The translations under genes and the position numbers were made by a program. A stretch of 64,000 bases of DNA from the NCBI GenBank assembly GCA_011799875.1, contig CM022302.1, positions 55,346,854-55,410,853 of the forward strand, given 5' to 3'. This DNA comes from Thinopyrum elongatum. Its lineage: Eukaryota > Streptophyta > Magnoliopsida > Poales > Poaceae. This document shows positions 34,030 to 44,320 of this stretch, piece by piece; the first letter of the stretch is position 1, and each line of letters opens with the position of its first letter. Below the pieces are notes generated by a model that saw only the letters and a list, made by a program, of their open reading frames with translations, was not told where the DNA came from and did not search any database.

Positions 34030-37000
34030 CTAGGCCAGGGGAGCAGCAGGCGGGTCCGACGGGTTGGCGGTAGCACGCGGCTCGTTGGTTGAGGCTTGGT
34101 CGGGCTGAGGCCGGCTGTCCGCTCCGTCGTCCGATGCGTCGCCTTCACCGTCCTCGCCCTCCTCGTCCTCGCCCTAGTCGCTGGAGGCGATCTCTTCCGC
34201 CGAGTCCCCCGCATCCCCCGGGTTCAGCCCGAACCAGCTGGGCGGCACCTCAGCGCCTTCCTTGTCCAGCTCGGGGATGAAAACGGTGGTGTTGGCATAC
34301 TCGGTGATCGCCGCCACATGTTGAGTAAGCGCAGGGCCCACCGCCGCCATCTCCGGTCCGGCCTCCTGCCGGAAGGTGGCCAGCTGAGCTAGGTTCAGCC
34401 CAGGATACCACGCCTTGACGAACTCCAATGCCGTCCGCGCACCCGCCCGAGCTGCGGCACCCTTCCATGCCTCGAAGCGGCCGACCGCTACCTCCAGCCA
34501 GTCGGCAGTCCAACTGGGGGTGCATGGAATTTGAGCGTCGGGCCAAAAGGCGGTCAACACCTGAGCCCCGGCGCGTTGTAGGCGGCGAAGCATCCTGTGA
34601 GCCGGCTGCAGGCGCGTCTTGACGGCCAGGAGCTGTTCGCCGAGATTCTGGGGCGCGTTGGCGCAATGTCCGTGCCAGCCCTCCTCAGCACGTCGCGACG
34701 CGCCTTGATGGCCTGGCTGACGGTGACGGAGTGACCGGGAAAGTATTCTGCACAAGGAAAAGGTCAAAGATTAGAAGCCAGAGGCCGACTCCTGCTGCAG
34801 TCGACGGTTGTTCAAAAGAAGAAGTAACTTACCATCAATCATTTCCTCGATCTCGCCATAGCCGTCGGTCAGGAGTCTCTCCTTCTCGGCCCAGTTCGAG
34901 CGTTGAGTCTCAAACTTGGCCTTGAGGGAGTCTTCCTCCTCCTTCAGCTTCTGGAGCTCCGCCTTGTGCCGCTCTGCCTGGTCCGCCAGCTCCTTGGCCA
35001 GGCGGTCGCATTCTTGGGCCGCCTGGCTGCGCTCCTGCTCCTTGGTATGGAGCGCGGACTCGGCCTCGCCCAGGCGCTACCGCAGATCTGCGGCGGCCTC
35101 TGCCAAAATGAAGAAAACAGAAAACCATCAACACAGATGGAAAGAAGTGGCCGGGAGATCCGGCCCGACTGCTCAGCAGTCGGCCCGAATCTCGGGGACT
35201 ACACCCAGCGGGTGCGCTGATGCGCCCCCATGAGGACGAAGACCAAATACTTACTTCGGCTCTCCACCAGATCAGAGGTCCGCCTGGTCAGCTCCTGGAG
35301 CTCAGAGTTATATGCGGCCGCACGGATGTTGTGGTAATGCTGCAACAAAGACAACAGAAGAAGGTAACGAGTCAGTACTCGGAGCTCGACCTGAATTTCC
35401 GAGCCGCCTGCTCAGCAGCCGGCTCGGAACTCGGGTTCTACACCCAGTGGGTGCGCTGGCGCGCCCCCACGGAAGATTACAAAGAAATGAAAACAAGAAA
35501 CGTACCCAGACGGCCGCCCGCGTCGCCAGGAACTCCTATGTGTACTGCTGGAGAGCGGCGCCTTGGGCGTTGAACCAGGCCAGGACTTCCTGCGAGGCCG
35601 TGTTTAAAATACCCGTACCACCCCCAGATGTCCAATCCGGTGGGGCGGCGCTGGTAGCCTCGGCATCGGGGGCCGACGAGCTAGCAGCCCAGATCTCCAA
35701 CGGCCGTGGTGCTGAGGCCGCCATCCCCGCACGCCGACGCACCGGGATACGGATTGCAGGAGTCGGACCCACCACCAACTCACCGCTGGCTGGCGGCACC
35801 AGCGACGCGTCAGGCCGACTGCCCTGGGCATCAGCAGCCCGCGTGCGTGGGGGCACCTCCGCCTCCGGGATAACAGGGTCCCATCCCCTCTCTTGGACCG
35901 GCTGGTCATCGCCGGCCCCTCGTGTCGGAGCCTTGACCTCCAGCACCACAGGCTCCGCAGATTGCGGACCGGTGGACTACGGAGCCCGGCTGCGGGATGC
36001 CTCCTCGGCCTGCACCTTGGCGGCCGCGTCCTCCTGCTCCTTGTCTGCGGCGTTGGCTTGAGCCTCGGCCTCCGCCTTCTCTCGGACCGCAGCTTCCCTC
36101 TCCTCTCGCGCCACTCGCGCGTTCTTCTCCGTCGCCTCGTGGAGGGCGGCGAGCAGATCCACACGGTGGGGGCCCGCGAAGTCGTCTGCCGCCCTGATTA
36201 CCGAGCCAGACGGGGCTCGCGACAAGGAAAGTGGGGCGCTACGCGCCAAAGGAGGATGAGAATAAAAAGATCGCAAATATAGAAGAAAAGCAAACGCAAA
36301 GCAAGATGCAAGAAAGGACAAGGCACTTACGCGGACACCAGCGGGAGCCGCTTTGGGGCTTTCTGGAAGAGGGCCGCCTTCGCGGCAGCCTCTTAACGCT
36401 TGGTCGCGGCGGCCGAGGTCCTGACCTTCTTGGGCCGGCTGCCGAACAACCCGACGTTGGCCCGGCGCTTCAGCGTGCCGGCTGTTGCGGTCGTAGCGGC
36501 CGAGCAGCTAGCGCCCGTCCTGTCGGTGCCATGGGCAAGGCGCGGCTCTTCGTCCTCCTCGTCGTCATCGGCCAATCCCCGAGGCCGCCTCCTAAGGAGC
36601 CGCCTGCTCCCTCGCCGCCACCGCCTGTGGCGTCGTCCTCCTCCTGAGCGGCCGCCCCCAAGTCGGGGTCGTCCACATCACTCATCGACCGGTCCGCCAT
36701 GTACTGGTGGCCCGGGGCCGGTGTGTCAGTGCCCGTCTAGCTCGGGAAGCACTACAACAAGGCCGACTGGTCAGGCGGCAAGAAAGAACCCGGGCAAACA
36801 AAGGAAAAAAGAATTAGGAGACATACCGGAGGCGGCGGGTTGGCCCGGCTGTACGGCGGCTTGCCGAATTGCCACTCCGTCTCCGACAGCTTGCGGTCGG
36901 AGAAGAAGTTCACCATGCGGACCACCTCCACGTCCGGCATCACCTTGGTGGACAGCCGGCACGGGTCCCGACGCCCACTCATGTCACTGATCAAGTGAGG

Positions 37001-37725
37001 CCGGGCTTGGAGGGCAGCACTCGGCGCTTCACGAACGCGGCCAGCAGGTCCGAGGCCTTGAGGCCCTCCGATGCCGTCATCTCCTGGAGCTGGAGGAGCA
37101 CGGTGGAGCACGCGGCCGACAGGGTTCTCGGTCAGAACTTCCAATTGGTGCGAGGCCCAACAGGCGGGCCGGCTGCATAGGCCGGCAGGTTGACGTAGTC
37201 CCATGTCGAGTGGATATTCTCGACGTAGAAGTACGACTTCTGCCACAGTTTGGCCGACTGCAGCAGGGCAAGAGCTGGGAAGCGGACCCCGGATCCCTTG
37301 CGCTGCACCGCGACGCAGGCTCCGCACTGGGCTGCCTCGTTCTTAGCGGCGGTGCCAATCTTGAGACAGAAGAGCTCTCCCCATAGCTCGAGTGTGGGGA
37401 GCGTGCTGAGGTAGCCCTCACACAGGGTGACGAAGGCGGAGAGCAGCACCACCGTATTCGGAGTGAGGTGGTGGGGCTGCACTCCGTAGAAATCCAAAAA
37501 CGAGCGAAGGAATCCGCTTGCCGGAAGGCCAAAGCCGTGGAGGAAATGCGACCGGAAGACGACGCGCTCGCCGCCTTCCGGCACCGGCGAGATCTCCCTT
37601 TCGGGGGGGACACGCACCTTGACTTTCGACGCATGGGGGAGCTGCCGCGTCTGGCGGGGGAACTCCAAGTGCCCGTCGTGGACATCGGAGCCGTCCCAGT
37701 CGCCCGCACGGCCGCTTTGCGCCAT
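34030..37725 (-). pseudogene. antisense multi-exon gene of element B (putative gypsy-type transposon protein)
   Basis: Inferred - strand exons: 37725-36827 (donor GTATGT), 36766-36331 (GTAAGTGCC), 36193-35506 (GTACGT), 35339-35255 (GTAAGTATTT), 35099-34833 (GTAAGTTAC) and 34747-34030. Each acceptor is a CAG, for example TTGTTGCAG before 35339. Exon 1 carries the family core (FRSHFLHGFGLPASGFLRSF, LTPNTVVLLSAFVTLCEGYL, WQKSYFYVENI). Exon 2 is acidic then basic, exon 3 coiled-coil (EREAAVREKAEAEAQANAA), and the last exon is helical with an acidic tail. A TGA at 37132, a frameshift near 37000 and TAGs at 35977 and 34174 kill it. It resembles PF04195-type proteins and, by position, Grande gene 23. 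Function unknown. Confidence 0.75.
35140..35480. repeat. two copies of a PPT-like intron motif
   Basis: The run CCGACTGCTCAGCAGTCGGC, then CTCGGGGACTACACCCAGCG and GGTGCGCTGATGCGCCCCCA, at about 35165-35230 recurs in diverged form at 35403-35470 (CGCCTGCTCAGCAGCCGGCT, then CTCGGGTTCTACACCCAGTG). One copy lies in each of two neighbouring introns of the antisense gene. Each begins with an inverted word able to form a hairpin around TGCTCAGCA. Confidence 0.75.
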
Positions 37726-38380
37726 GGGCTCCGTGCTCGGCGGCGGCGCAAGGTGGCTGCGGCGCAAGGAGGTCCGGCAACGGCGGGTTGCGGCAGCACC
37801 CCGGCAAGAGGAGAGGCCGCGGCAATAGCAAGAAGAAGAGGACGGAGAAAGGCAAGGAGAAGGGAGAGGAGGGCGCGCGTACGTTCTGCCGCCCCCCTCC
37901 CCCTACTTATAGCCCTCCGGTTGTGGTGCCGAGGGGGCGAGACGTGGGAGGGGGGCGCAAGATTAATTGCGCCCACTACCCCCTCGACACCATGATTACT
38001 GCGCGGTAATGGCGTGTATTAATCGCACCTAGGAAGCGCAACCGTCCGCTTCGGCCGCAGCGGATCCGCACGCGTGCCGAGGCCCTGTAGTGGCGGGCCC
38101 AGGCCTGCGGCGATGTCTCATCGCGCACGCAGGCTGGCAGGCCGGCCTGGCCTGCTGGCGCTGCGTGGCGAGCGAGCAACGGGCGGCAAGCCTGTCGTCC
38201 GGCTGGCACCTTACCAGGCCTCCGCCACGACGATTCGAACTCGCCAGGCTGCCGGCTTGGCCTTGGCCGGCTCCTGGCAATCGGCCTCTCCAGAAGACGG
38301 ATAAAGCCCAACTACCAGACCACTCAGAGTAGGAAGCTGCTGAGGCTCCTCGTTTTTCAGCCGCGGTGCCCCACCAGCTT
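37726..38380. other. element B region upstream of the antisense gene
   Basis: This is sequence between the antisense start and the 3' polypurine tract. CCTACTTATAGCCC at 37901-37914 reads GGGCTATAAGTAGG on the - strand, a plausible TATA box about 180 bp before the antisense ATG. The frames across this area on - (such as 37077-37976) are overlapping shadows. Confidence 0.45.
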
Positions 38381-38390
38381 CGGGGACTAC
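38379..38390 (+). other. polypurine tract of element B
   Basis: TTCGGGGACTAC lies directly before the 3' LTR start TGTCGGAG. CGGGGACTAC at the 3' LTR border is the usual Tat form. Confidence 0.65.
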
Positions 38391-39545
38391 TGTCGGAGTA
38401 ATTGACCACGGGTAGCCACATCAGTCCCCCATGGTATTTTGAGACATCGGAGCTGGCTGCGCCACTCACACCTTTCGGAAGCACGACCGCCTTCTTGGGC
38501 CGGCTGGTCCAAGAGACCGGCTGCTAGAAGGCGTCAAGACCATGGAACGCGGCCGCGAGGGGGCCGACTCCTGGCAGACGGCCCCTCGTCCCCTCGAAGT
38601 CAACACCACATCACCATGACAAGACAAGGCATGGCTGCAGTGCAGCCTGCCACCCCCGAATCCAGGATGGGACGTGGCCATAGAGCTGTGTACCGGGCGG
38701 CCACCCCCCGCCCAGCGCGGCACTATTGCCATGCAGTCCATGACATCACTAGCGCTAGAGGGAGCCACACCGCCATGACGGGAGGTCGGTACGGCCCACA
38801 GGCGGCGGGCCCTACCTGTCCGCGAGCCACCAGAAGGCGGCAAACCTCAAAGCAGGCGGCGACAAGGGAGGGTCGATTCCTAGCAGGCGGCCCTCCTCCC
38901 CCTTGGAGTCTGTGTACCATTAACTAGATGAGACGGGGTATGACTACTGTGAGCGCCTGTCAGGCGGCGGGACTGTAACCACTCTCCCCTCGACAATGCA
39001 TTCGTCATCGAGGCCAAGGCTACAGTATAAAGCAGTCAAAATGGCCCGCAGGCGGCGGGCCCTACCTCACGGCCGAGATCATGGCAGTCGGCGGGGCCCA
39101 CCAGGCGGCGGGCCCCAGCGGTCGGCGGAGAAGCCGGCAACCAGAGACGCTGATGGCCGGGTCCTACACCTGGCCGGATTACCATTGTACCCCTGGGGTG
39201 TAGGCCTATATAAACCCCCCAGGCTCACCCATGCAAAGGGTTCAGCACCCACGCCATTCACACACACACGTAGAGAGAGGAGTAGAGCTAGCCTTGCCTT
39301 TCTCCCTCCTCTAGCCGAAACAGCTCGAGGAGCAAGCTTGTAGCTACCTTGTTGATCGTAGTCATCATGCGGAGACCCCGCATAGCAGGACTAGGGGTGT
39401 TATCTTCGAGGAGAGCCCCGAACTTGGGTAAGATTCGCAGGCGTATGCGTTCGTGCTCACTCCCGCTTCTAGAGCCCGGTGACGTACTCTTGTCCCCATC
39501 CATGATAAGCCACCCCCTGGCATATGTCGCACAATATCCCCGACA
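38391..39545 (+). repeat. 3' LTR of element B
   Basis: This 1155-bp LTR, TGTCGGAGTAATTGACC to TATCCCCGACA, pairs with 25642-26794. TATATAAA is at 39207-39214. It differs from its partner by scattered substitutions of a few per cent by eye, so the insertion is neither brand new nor very old. Confidence 0.9.
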
Positions 39546-39550
39546 TTACC
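39546..39550. repeat. right target-site duplication of element B (TTACC)
   Basis: This matches 25637-25641 exactly and proves that 25641 and 39551 were once joined inside element A's LTR. Confidence 0.9.
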
Positions 39551-39838
39551 AGTAACGTTCTCACCGTTTACAGTCTCATTGAACCCTTGCGTAACTGAGG
39601 ACGACGAGGGGCCAGTGGACTCTATATAAGCTGCCCCTCTACTCCTGCACAAGTGTTCGCACCCCCTGTAACTCAACACTCCAAACAAACAAAGCTCCCG
39701 CAGCATCGAGACGTAGGGCTATTATCTCCTCCGAGAGGGGCCTAAACTCGTAAATCCGAGTGTACAATCTCGCCGTAGCTAGGCTCTGCCCTCTCCTACA
39801 TACCCCCTACCTCTATTGTCGGATCCGTTCCCACGACA
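39551..39838 (+). repeat. element A 3' LTR, right part
   Basis: It continues the LTR cut at 25641 and ends GGATCCGTTCCCACGACA. TATATAA lies at 39623-39629. The following bases, CTCAC, would be the target duplication of element A, whose left end is outside the window. Confidence 0.7.
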
Positions 39839-40731
39839 CTCACCCCCTCTCTCCCGGTGGCGCCGGAGCGCCGCCGGGTCAAGGATCGTGACGGTGATCT
39901 ACATCAACAATCTTGCTACCGTCAAAACCAACTTTCTCCCCTTCTATGCAGCGGTGTAACACCCCTTCTCCCCTCTGTAATCTCTACTTAAACATGGAGC
40001 TCAACACTATATATTATTTCCCAATGACATGTGGTTATCCTATGATGTTTGAGTAGCTCCATTTTGTCCTATGTGCTAATTGATGATCGTGGTTGGTTTG
40101 AGTGTATATTTTATTTATGGTGTTGTCCTACGGTGCCCTCCGTCTCGCGCAAACATGAGGGGTCCCCACTGTAGGGTGTTGCACTATGTTCATAATTTGC
40201 TTATTGTCGGTTGCCGGAGTGACAGAAGCCTGAACACAGATAAGTGGGTTGTTGTGTATGGGAGTAAAGAGGACATGATACTTAATGCTATGGTTGGGTT
40301 TTATGACCTTAAAGATCTTTAGTAATTGCAGATGCTTGCTAGAGTTCCAATCATAAGTGCATATGATCCAAGTAGAGAAAGTATGTTAGCTCATGCCTCT
40401 CCCTCATGTAAAATTGCAAGAATGATTACCGGTCTAGTTATCGATTGCCTAGGGACAAATGACTTTCTTGTTGACAAAAGCTATCTACTTTTATTACCTC
40501 GCTATTTATTCGTAGTTTTATTATCGCAAAGTACTCGTAGTTTTATTCTTGCAAAATAGTTTCATACTTGTTTTAGGCAAAGTAAATGTCAAGTGTGCGT
40601 AGAGTTGTATCGGTGGTCGATAGAACTTGAGGGAACATTTTTTCTACCTTTAGCTCCTCGTTGGGTTCGACACTCTTATTTATCAAAAAAGGCAACAAAC
40701 GATCCCCTATACTTGTGGGTTATCAGTAGTA
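39839..40731 (+). repeat. gypsy LTR fragment ending CTTGTGGGTTATCA
   Basis: The text (for example ATGCTTGCTAGAGTTCCAAT, AGAGTTGTATCGGTGGTCGA and CCCCTATACTTGTGGGTTAT) matches, from memory, the 3' portion of a high-copy Triticeae gypsy LTR that normally precedes a TGGCGCCGTTGCC-type PBS. No PBS follows here, so this is a solo LTR or a right-hand LTR. Its left end was destroyed by the insertion of element A. Short frames within it are not genes. Confidence 0.55.
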
Positions 40732-41440
40732 TGTTCAATATTGCAGTGTCCTTAGTCCGTGACAGGAGGAGTTGCAAGGTACGTATTTGTATTGTTGCTA
40801 CTAAGGGTAAAACGATGGGGTTCGAACATATTATTTGGTCTTACTTTGTCTACATTATGTCATCATGCTCGAACCAGTACTCTGTTTGTTATGAACTTAA
40901 TACCTTAAGATGCATGTTGGATAGCGGTTGAGGGGTGGGGTAATAGTAGTAGGTGACAGTAAGTTTAATGGTCTACTTGTCACGGACGTAATGTCTAGAT
41001 ATTGATCATGCCATGAAGAATCATCATAACTATGCGCTATTCTGTCAGTTGGCCAATAGTAATTTGTTTACCCACCGTTGATATGCTTATCAGAGATATG
41101 CCTCTGGTGAAACTATGGCCCTCGGGTCCATCCACTCTAAATTTACCAAAATCCTAAAAATACCTTGCTGCAATTTATTTACTTTTGTTTTCCTTTTTTA
41201 TCTATCACTACCTGATTTAATCCTTGCAGTTGAAGGGAACAAGAGGATTGACAACACCTTTGCTGTCGTTGGGTGCAAGCATTTGTTTGTGTGTGTGCAG
41301 GTACCGTTTATCTTGTCCGTGTAGTGTCTCCCATTGGTTCGATAAACCTGGTTCTTAACTGAGGGAAATACTTTTTGCTACTACACTACTTTGCCCTTCC
41401 TCTTCGGGGAATCCCCACGCCTATCACAAGTAGCAACAAC
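40732..41440 (+). repeat. 3' half of a second gypsy LTR
   Basis: The stretch contains CAGTGTCCTTAGTCCGTGAC, TGATCATGCCATGAAGAATC, GGATTGACAACACCTTTGCT and AACTGAGGGAAATACT. From memory these are landmarks of the later part of a Triticeae gypsy LTR. It starts in mid-LTR directly after the previous fragment, and ends near 41420 with CCCCACGCC. A stretch of internal sequence may follow. It has no coding capacity. Confidence 0.5.
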
Positions 41441-41549
41441 CTGGACAGAGGAGCCCATGACCCAGCTTACGCGGGGGCTCATTCACAAAGGCATGTAGAT
41501 CGTCTCCAAGGCCTTCAACGTAGAACCAAGACTTATGCCACTCCTGAAC
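41441..41549 (-). pseudogene. relic of a Tat antisense gene
   Basis: The - strand reads VQEWHKSWFYVEGLGDDLHA, which aligns by eye with LWQKSYFYVENIHSTWDYVN in element B and RMWQKEWFYITEP in element C. It is a fragment of roughly 35 codons. It is cut at 41549 by a CACTA tip, and shows a fourth antisense-gene lineage in this window. Confidence 0.5.
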
Positions 41550-42757
41550 CACTACTGGGAAAGGCCTTATATGTGAACACAATAGAGTAGCGGGCAGGCC
41601 AAGGTACCCGCCAGAGCTAGTTAGTAGAAGCAGCAGTGGGGGGTAACATAAAGTGATTGCCAGAGCTATGGGCACTGCAGTGGCGGGCGGAATACCTCAC
41701 TTGCCTCAAGCAAGCACAGCTGAGCATGGCTATATTATGAATGTTTTTTATGGTGAGTGGCTAGGCCTATCCGCCACTATTGTTATAGGCAACAGTGGTG
41801 GGTAGGACATAGTCACCGCCCTCACTCTCACTCTCTCCCTCGACTTGTTCCGGCCCTCGCCCACGTCCTGACTGTCGCCGTCCTTGCCCTTGCCGTCACC
41901 GTACACTGCCCTCATCCTCGTCATCGCTGCCCTCGCCCTCGCCGTCGCCATCCGCTACTGCCGTCGTCCTCGCCATCCACCACATCGCCCTGGCCCTCGA
42001 TCCGCCGCCCCATCGCCCTCCACTTCGGCAGGTATATGGTTAGGGTTAGGGTTTCATCGTTGTACTTTTAGTTTTTAGTTTGTAGGTATTTGTAGTTTCT
42101 AGCTGATTTAGTGTGATAGTAGTAGTTTCTAGTTGTATAGTTTTAAATGTACGCATTAAAAATTAATTTTAGTTCTACTTTATAATTGTGGTTTGATATT
42201 TCGAGTTGTATTTCAATAATTGTAGTTTATATTCGTAGCAATCAAAACTAGCCAAAATGTCTTTGATAGTTGTAGTTTATAATTTTGGCTCTTAATGTGT
42301 CCATTTTTATGAAGTGATCATGCCAAATTGCCGTGTCTATTTTTTATTCATATTGTGTTGTAGTAGATATCTTCAGTTGTTTACAGGGATTCATAGTATA
42401 AGCGCTAATGTTTTGGCGAAACGTTGATTTATTTTTGTTTTGCGATATTTCTAGGTCTTAATTGTCCATTTTTATGAAGAGGTCATGCCAATTTTTTTGT
42501 TTGTTTTTAATTGATATTTTTCTGTAGTAGATGTCTTCATTTCTTTACAGGGATTCATATCTATAAGCGCTATAGTTTTGCTGAAATATTGATTTATTTT
42601 CATTTCGCTAAATTTCTAGCTCTTAATGTGTCCATTTTTATGAAGAGGTCATGCCAAAAAAAAATTGTTTATTTTATTGTGATGTAGTAGATTTCTTTAG
42701 TTCTTTCGCGTCCACATCCAAATGAACGGGGGAGCAGTCTCCGACCCGGAACAGCTC
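41550..42757 (+). mobile_element. CACTA element left end with subterminal repeats
   Basis: A tip, CACTACTGGGAAAGGCC, begins at 41550. Behind it are short direct and inverted words of the type GTAGCGGGCAGGCC / CCCGCCA / GTGGCGGGC (41586-41700) and GGTGAGTGGCTAGGCC (41752), typical of CACTA subterminal regions. A C-rich CCTCGCC(GTC) stretch (41815-42020) follows, then AT-rich DNA. It has no transposase and no opposite tip; a gypsy LTR cuts it at 42758. It differs in tip sequence from the CACTACTAGGG family seen at 43789. Confidence 0.6.
42291..42720 (+). repeat. three 165-bp tandem units, AT-rich
   Basis: CTTAATGTGTCCATTTTTAT, or close to it, starts at 42291, 42457 and 42622, a period of 165-166 bp. 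Each unit also has GAAG(A/T)G(G/A)TCATGCC, TGTAGTAGAT(A/G/T)TCTT and, in the first two, TTTACAGGGATTCATA. The third unit is cut short. It sits inside the CACTA fragment. Confidence 0.85.
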
Positions 42758-43788
42758 TGATACGTTGCCAACATATCTAAAATTTATGAAGTATTCAGGC
42801 TATATGTTCATGAGTTCTACATTTTTTTGTGCACTTTTATATTATTTTGAAGGACTAACATATTAATCTAGTACCCAGTGCTAGTTCCTGTTTTTTGCCT
42901 TTTTCTTTGTTTTGCAGAAAAATCATAGCAAACGAAGTCCAAACGAGATAAAAATTTATGGTGATTTTTTGGAATATAAGAGACCCCTGAAGCTTTGGGG
43001 AAGGACTAGAAGACCCACGAGGACACCACGAGTTCACATGGCGTGCGCCAGGGGTTCGGGAGTGCCATCTGAGCTTGTGGGGCCCTCATAACTCCTCTGG
43101 GTGTGATTCCAACTCTGAAAAATCCTATGAACATAGGAACCTCCGAAAGGTAACCCGATCTCATCCGAAGCCCTGTTCCGGCAACCTGCCAGAGAGGGAA
43201 AGCCATCAATGAAGGCCATCTTCATCATTCCCGCTGCCTGGATTACGTGTTTGATCTCTCTCTCTCTCTCTGTCTCTTGTGATCTTGATACGACACGATC
43301 TTGATGTACCATGAGATTTATTATTATAGTTGGATCATATGGTGTCTTTCCCCTCTATCTCTTTTGTGCTGAATTCAATCTTCCTCTTTGAGGTTTCTTT
43401 GTTATCGGATTGAATACTTTGGATTTGAGATCACTTAATGCACATCTCACTGGCGGATACTCATGCTGACATTGGGGTATCTAGGTGACATTAGAGTTGA
43501 TTGATGCCTATCATATGGTGTTGTCAGAGTACGGTGTCTAGAACTGTTCATGACAGTTTGGGGTGGTTCAATAGAATAAGTGGAAACACAATTTTGAAGT
43601 GGTTACTACCTATGTGATTTCATCCTACTTTCTCTGATAGGAATAGAGACATTGGAGCAATTCCTGGCTGCACTTTGAGGGATTGTTATATGATTCAATT
43701 ATGTTAGAAACGTTGAGAGATTGAAATAGCGAAAGTATGAACCCTAGGCCTTGTCCCCAAGCATTTCAATACCGTTTGTGCTCACTTA
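42758..43788 (+). repeat. 5' half of a gypsy LTR
   Basis: It starts TGATACGTTGCCAACATATC after AGCTC and continues with TTTTGCAGAAAAATCATAGC, CTTGATACGACACGATC, a CT microsatellite at 43256-43274, and CCTACTTTCTCTGATAGGAA near the end. From memory these are early and middle landmarks of a Triticeae gypsy LTR. The LTR is cut at 43789 by a CACTA tip. It is not the missing left half of 40732-41440, as the order is reversed. Confidence 0.55.
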
Positions 43789-43829
43789 CACTACTAGGGA
43801 AAACCCTATAGGTAGACAGATAACAGCAG
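43789..43829 (+). mobile_element. CACTA tip (CACTACTAGGG family), 41 bp left
   Basis: CACTACTAGGGAAAACCC starts a CACTA terminus directly inside the gypsy LTR. After 41 bp it is cut by the 5' LTR of element C. The tip matches, in reverse complement and to about 10 bases, the CACTA end at 12811-12824. No continuation is seen after element C at 53265. Confidence 0.7.
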
Positions 43830-44273
43830 CGTGGACTAAGCGGTCCTCGGGGCGACTGCCTATTGTACATGGGGCAGACTGGTTGAGCCGTACAATGACA
43901 GGATATCTATGAAGCCGTGGTGTGCCCTCCAAGTCAAGAAGGCACAGGATCTCCTTAATCCCTTATTGTAATCTATCTTCGGTAACCCTAACCCTATCGG
44001 TGTCTATACAAACCAAGGGTTTTTAGTCTTTAGGGCTAGAGCTACATTCATCACCTCATCTCCTTAGGGTTTAGCTCATGCTGATCTCAAGGTAGATTTA
44101 CTCTGTAAACCACATTATACATCGAATACAATCAAGCAGGACGTAGGGTATTACCTCTTCGAGATGGCCGGAACCTGGGTAAACACTATGTTCGTCATCC
44201 CTTTTTCCCCATCGATCCTAGATCCACAGCTCGGGACCACCTACCCCGAGGTCTGCCTGTTTTGACACCGACA
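43830..44273 (+). repeat. 5' LTR of element C, missing nine terminal bases
   Basis: It matches 52821-53264 over its full 444 bp and ends TTTTGACACCGACA. The TGAGGGAGT that begins the 3' LTR is absent; CACTA tip sequence stands in its place. The TATA box has changed to TATACAAA (44005). Confidence 0.85.
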
Positions 44274-44291
44274 TTGGTGCTTTCATTGAGA
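44274..44291 (+). other. primer binding site of element C
   Basis: TTGGTGCTTTCATTGAGA directly follows the 5' LTR. The tRNA is not assigned. The position and the TTGGTGC start parallel element B. Confidence 0.55.
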
Positions 44292-44320
44292 GTTCCGTTG
44301 TGGGGTCGCCCGAAGGATCG

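Larger units (their letters stand above)
25642..39545 (+). mobile_element. element B: complete Tat-lineage gypsy retrotransposon with antisense gene
   Basis: This 13.9-kb element has LTRs at 25642-26794 and 38391-39545, both TGTCGGAG...CCCCGACA, and a TTACC target duplication. Downstream of the PBS are gag, protease, RT, RNase H (two copies, as in Tat elements) and integrase, in gypsy order on +. A multi-exon gene follows on the - strand between pol and the 3' LTR. Every gene has stops or frameshifts, so this copy cannot move by itself. Order, two RNase H regions and a reverse-strand gene point to the Tat group (Grande, RIRE2, Cinful relatives). Confidence 0.9.
19337..39838 (+). mobile_element. 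element A: 3' part of a Tat-lineage gypsy retrotransposon, interrupted by element B
   Basis: The order is satellite array, antisense gene (24830 to 20944 on -), spacer, polypurine-like CTGGGGCTAA at 25369-25378, then a 3' LTR starting TGATGATGACATG at 25379. That LTR is cut by element B at 25641 and resumes at 39551, ending CCCACGACA at 39838. Gag, pol and the 5' LTR are not present in the window. The arrangement matches elements B and C. The + direction is inferred from the polypurine tract and the order of parts. Confidence 0.7.

Noticed and set aside
35312..36061. A 249-codon frame on + in element B
   Set aside because: It is a shadow of antisense exon 3 and adjoining introns, with no motif. 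The - strand has the coiled coil and splice sites.
37077..37976. A 299-codon frame on the - strand in element B
   Set aside because: It is Ser/Arg-rich with no domain, and overlaps in another frame the true antisense exon that carries the family core motifs.
42037..42055. Telomere-like GGTTAGGGTTAGGGTTT
   Set aside because: It has only two to three units and does not keep the TTTAGGG period; it lies inside a CACTA fragment.
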